DNA of 50,398 nucleotides from positions 1 through 50,398 of the forward strand of contig NZ_JAQGJV010000091.1 of the NCBI RefSeq assembly GCF_028290435.1, written 5' to 3'. Source of the stretch: Devosia sp. GTDB lineage: Bacteria > Pseudomonadota > Alphaproteobacteria > Rhizobiales > Devosiaceae. Made by a program: the position numbers and the translations under genes. Below, one piece after another: positions 49,601 through 50,398 of this stretch (position 1 is the first letter of the stretch; every line of letters starts with the position of its first letter). Under the pieces are notes generated by a model. It was not told the DNA's origin. It saw nothing but the letters and a program-made list of their open reading frames with translations, and searched no databases.

Positions 49601-50398
49601 GGTCGCACTGGTGGCGGGGCCGACACTCACGGTGACGTCGACGATGCCTGCCGCATGGGCGGGCGTGGTCACCGTCAGGCTGGTGGTTGAGGCATTGGTG
49701 ACGGTTGCCTGACTGCCGCCGAAGCTGACGGTATTATTGGCGGCGACCGGATCGAAATCGGTACCGGAAATCACCACGGACGTGCCGCCAGCCGGTCGTC
49801 CGGCAGCGATATCGAGCCCGGTGATGGCCGGCGGGTTGATAATGGTGACCAGAAAGTCTGTGGAGGATTTTCGGCTGCCGAGCGTGCGGTCCGCGACGGA
49901 GCCGGTCACGGTAAATATGCCAGCCTGAGTGGGCGTGCCGCTAAACTCTCCCAATGCCGTGTTATAGCCCAGGCCGAGGCCGTAGAAGGCGTAAAAGTAT
50001 GGCGGGCTGCCACCGGACCCGGCCAATGGGGTGAACCGGGCGGGCAAGCCGACAACCAAGGTGGGGATGGAATTCATCACAACTTGCACCACATCGGTGG
50101 GATCGGTCGCCGTGATGGGAGCAATGGCGCCACCGCCCGACAGTGTGACGCTGGGCGTAATGCTGGTGGCGGTAACACCGGTCATGGTGACATCAACCAG
50201 GATTTCGCTGCTATCCGTGTCGGCAGGGATCGGGGTTACGCTGGTGCAGATCAGGGTCGCGGTGGAACAGGTCCAATTGGCCGAGAAGAACTGTGTCGCG
50301 GCGGTGCCTGCGGGCAGGGTGAGCTGGAGTTGCAGAAGTCCGGACGTGTCGGCGTCGCCACTTTGTGGAGCGATGGTATAGCGCGTGGGTTCAGAGGT
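46655..50398 (-). CDS. Large multi-Ig-domain autotransporter-like adhesin, 3' part
   Basis: The frame is open to the window edge, so the 5' end lies beyond 50398; 1247 residues are visible. From N to C there is a repeat-type beta domain and a putative-Ig repeat, then an IPT/TIG-like domain (about 49850-49560, GGTSVVISGTDFDP) and a bacterial Ig-like domain (about 49560-49320). Further putative-Ig repeats are at 49310-48770 and 48220-47950 (VAGTPTAGGPFSYSV). A cadherin/VCBS-like domain is at about 48750-48490 (LLGNDTDANGDSLTAI, then SFTYKANDGNADSN), with a similar one to 48220. A linker follows (47950-47480), then an autotransporter-type beta-barrel ending QLSAPL. The final residue is Leu, not the usual Phe. 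ATG 50185 is internal and not the start. Probably surface-exposed, for attachment. Confidence 0.88.
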   Translation of the reverse strand, partial: TSEPTRYTIAPQSGDADTSGLLQLQLTLPAGTAATQFFSANWTCSTATLICTSVTPIPADTDSSEILVDVTMTGVTATSITPSVTLSGGGAIAPITATDPTDVVQVVMNSIPTLVVGLPARFTPLAGSGGSPPYFYAFYGLGLGYNTALGEFSGTPTQAGIFTVTGSVADRTLGSRKSSTDFLVTIINPPAITGLDIAAGRPAGGTSVVISGTDFDPVAANNTVSFGGSQATVTNASTTSLTVTTPAHAAGIVDVTVSVGPATSATSAASKFEYRDAPVLTFATPGSASVLFGGTLTNAATSTIAVPGAGAISYASSDPGVAAVDAAGAITTISAGTATITATQAAAAGINELATATYALTVTSPTLGLLSSASSGNTVGIAFSQLNSASGGQATYVYTLASGVLPPGTGIDTSTGTVAGTPTAGGPFSYSVSVTDDLGASMANAVSGTIAAAAIVFNTATLPDAHPGQAYGAISLPAPTGGTAPYSFADGGGLPAGISLSPLGVLSGTPSAAGPYSFTVSVADSSTGTGPYSAVQSFQIVVQPPAQQPPVATGDAYQINQDSVLTVAAPGLLGNDTDANGDSLTAILVTGSAGGALILNANGAFVFTPNAGFSGSTSFTYKANDGNADSNVVTVNIDVGAVAPVAGPAALTVPFGSASAQVTLTLMGPVTGVGIVTPPANGVATVNGLTISYQPDANFAGADSFTYEAVNGVLASAPATVTITVAPPASVVLPATVLPAAVAGTAYSATVDPASGGNGNFSYQVIGALPGWLSFDPALRQFNGVPPTAGAFDVVLRAVDGSTGLGPFSADQTYHLSVVGSQGSIAIAVSTDGTDGQFGFSSATLALNLVVATSGGLGQSPAVDLPAARYSIRAQDMRQAGLALTDIACTDPGVAVDVSRGQVDVDLRAGQSVLCTFQTTAAREHTTALIDDFIANRANLIMTNQPDGQRRIDRLNGVLPAGGNPVSALMGYLPGIIESQPLAAAISLAAIDQMTGNQATNPLDIWMESTFALLDRSDSAAKSALVAIGADYLANPNLLIGGFVQGDFMTQSSRVDAGWIEGKGWLAGPYVTARLSDHLYLDLLAAAGRSSNEISPYGSYTDSFGATRWLASAALQGQWDYGDFTFSPAARLSYFEETSDAYIDSLGVPIPSVTSGTGQLAIGPGISWHLQTDSQVMVDTHFKFEGILAIANSTAGLQWQDPRGRIEAGIDLRLPGAANIGLTLGYDGIGTPDSTGTNAKVQLSAPL

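Overview
The window is GC-rich alphaproteobacterial chromosome, most likely from the Hyphomicrobiales and possibly Devosia-like. The evidence is the cpaA-cpaB-cpaC-cpaE-cpaF-tadB-tadC pilus order, a perfect CtrA-type box (TTAA-N7-TTAA) in the same locus, and the many ABC/GntR/Rieske catabolic genes. The genus is an inference from gene content only.

Region 1 (1-788) holds the end of deoB and a complete upp (nucleoside and base salvage). Region 2 (789-13.6 kb) is a tad/Flp pilus locus. On the minus strand are a secretin N-domain protein, two TadE/TadG-like pseudopilins, a HAD hydrolase and an exported protein of unknown function. On the plus strand are Flp pilin with a strong terminator, CpaA, CpaB, CpaC, CpaE, CpaF, TadB and TadC. 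A TPR lipoprotein resembling TadD faces them. No cpaD is present.

Region 3 (13.6-18.1 kb) is less dense and looks like an accessory insertion. It carries an FtsH-like AAA+ protein whose zinc-protease motif is destroyed (YRAGQ in place of HEAGH), an RNA 2'-phosphotransferase with a probable C-terminal frameshift, and a small secreted protein.

Region 4 (18.1-40.8 kb) is the most interesting part. It is a catabolic cluster of eleven transcription units with two FCD-type GntR regulators, two NMT1/SsuA-type ABC importers, a Rieske oxygenase with its reductase, an allantoinase-like cyclic amidohydrolase, a cytosine-deaminase-like amidohydrolase, two paralogous nitrilase-superfamily enzymes, an M20 amidase, a DapA-like enzyme, three SDRs, RidA, a NIPSNAP protein and a class-C-type serine hydrolase. 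Every transcription unit has a copy of a 10-bp palindromic element close to YGGTATRCCA in front of it, usually with a second unit offset by 11 bp. I read this as a single local regulon. The enzyme set suggests import, oxygenation, ring opening and stepwise deamidation of a nitrogen-containing, probably heterocyclic, compound. The substrate cannot be read from the sequence.

Region 5 (40.9-46.6 kb) begins with a decayed IS30-family element bounded by 14-bp inverted repeats. It is followed by a gene-free stretch, an orphan amino-acid-type periplasmic binding protein divergent from a membrane GGDEF-EAL protein, and another gene-free stretch. Region 6 (46.65 kb to the end) is the 3' part of a very large multi-Ig-domain autotransporter-like adhesin that continues beyond the window.
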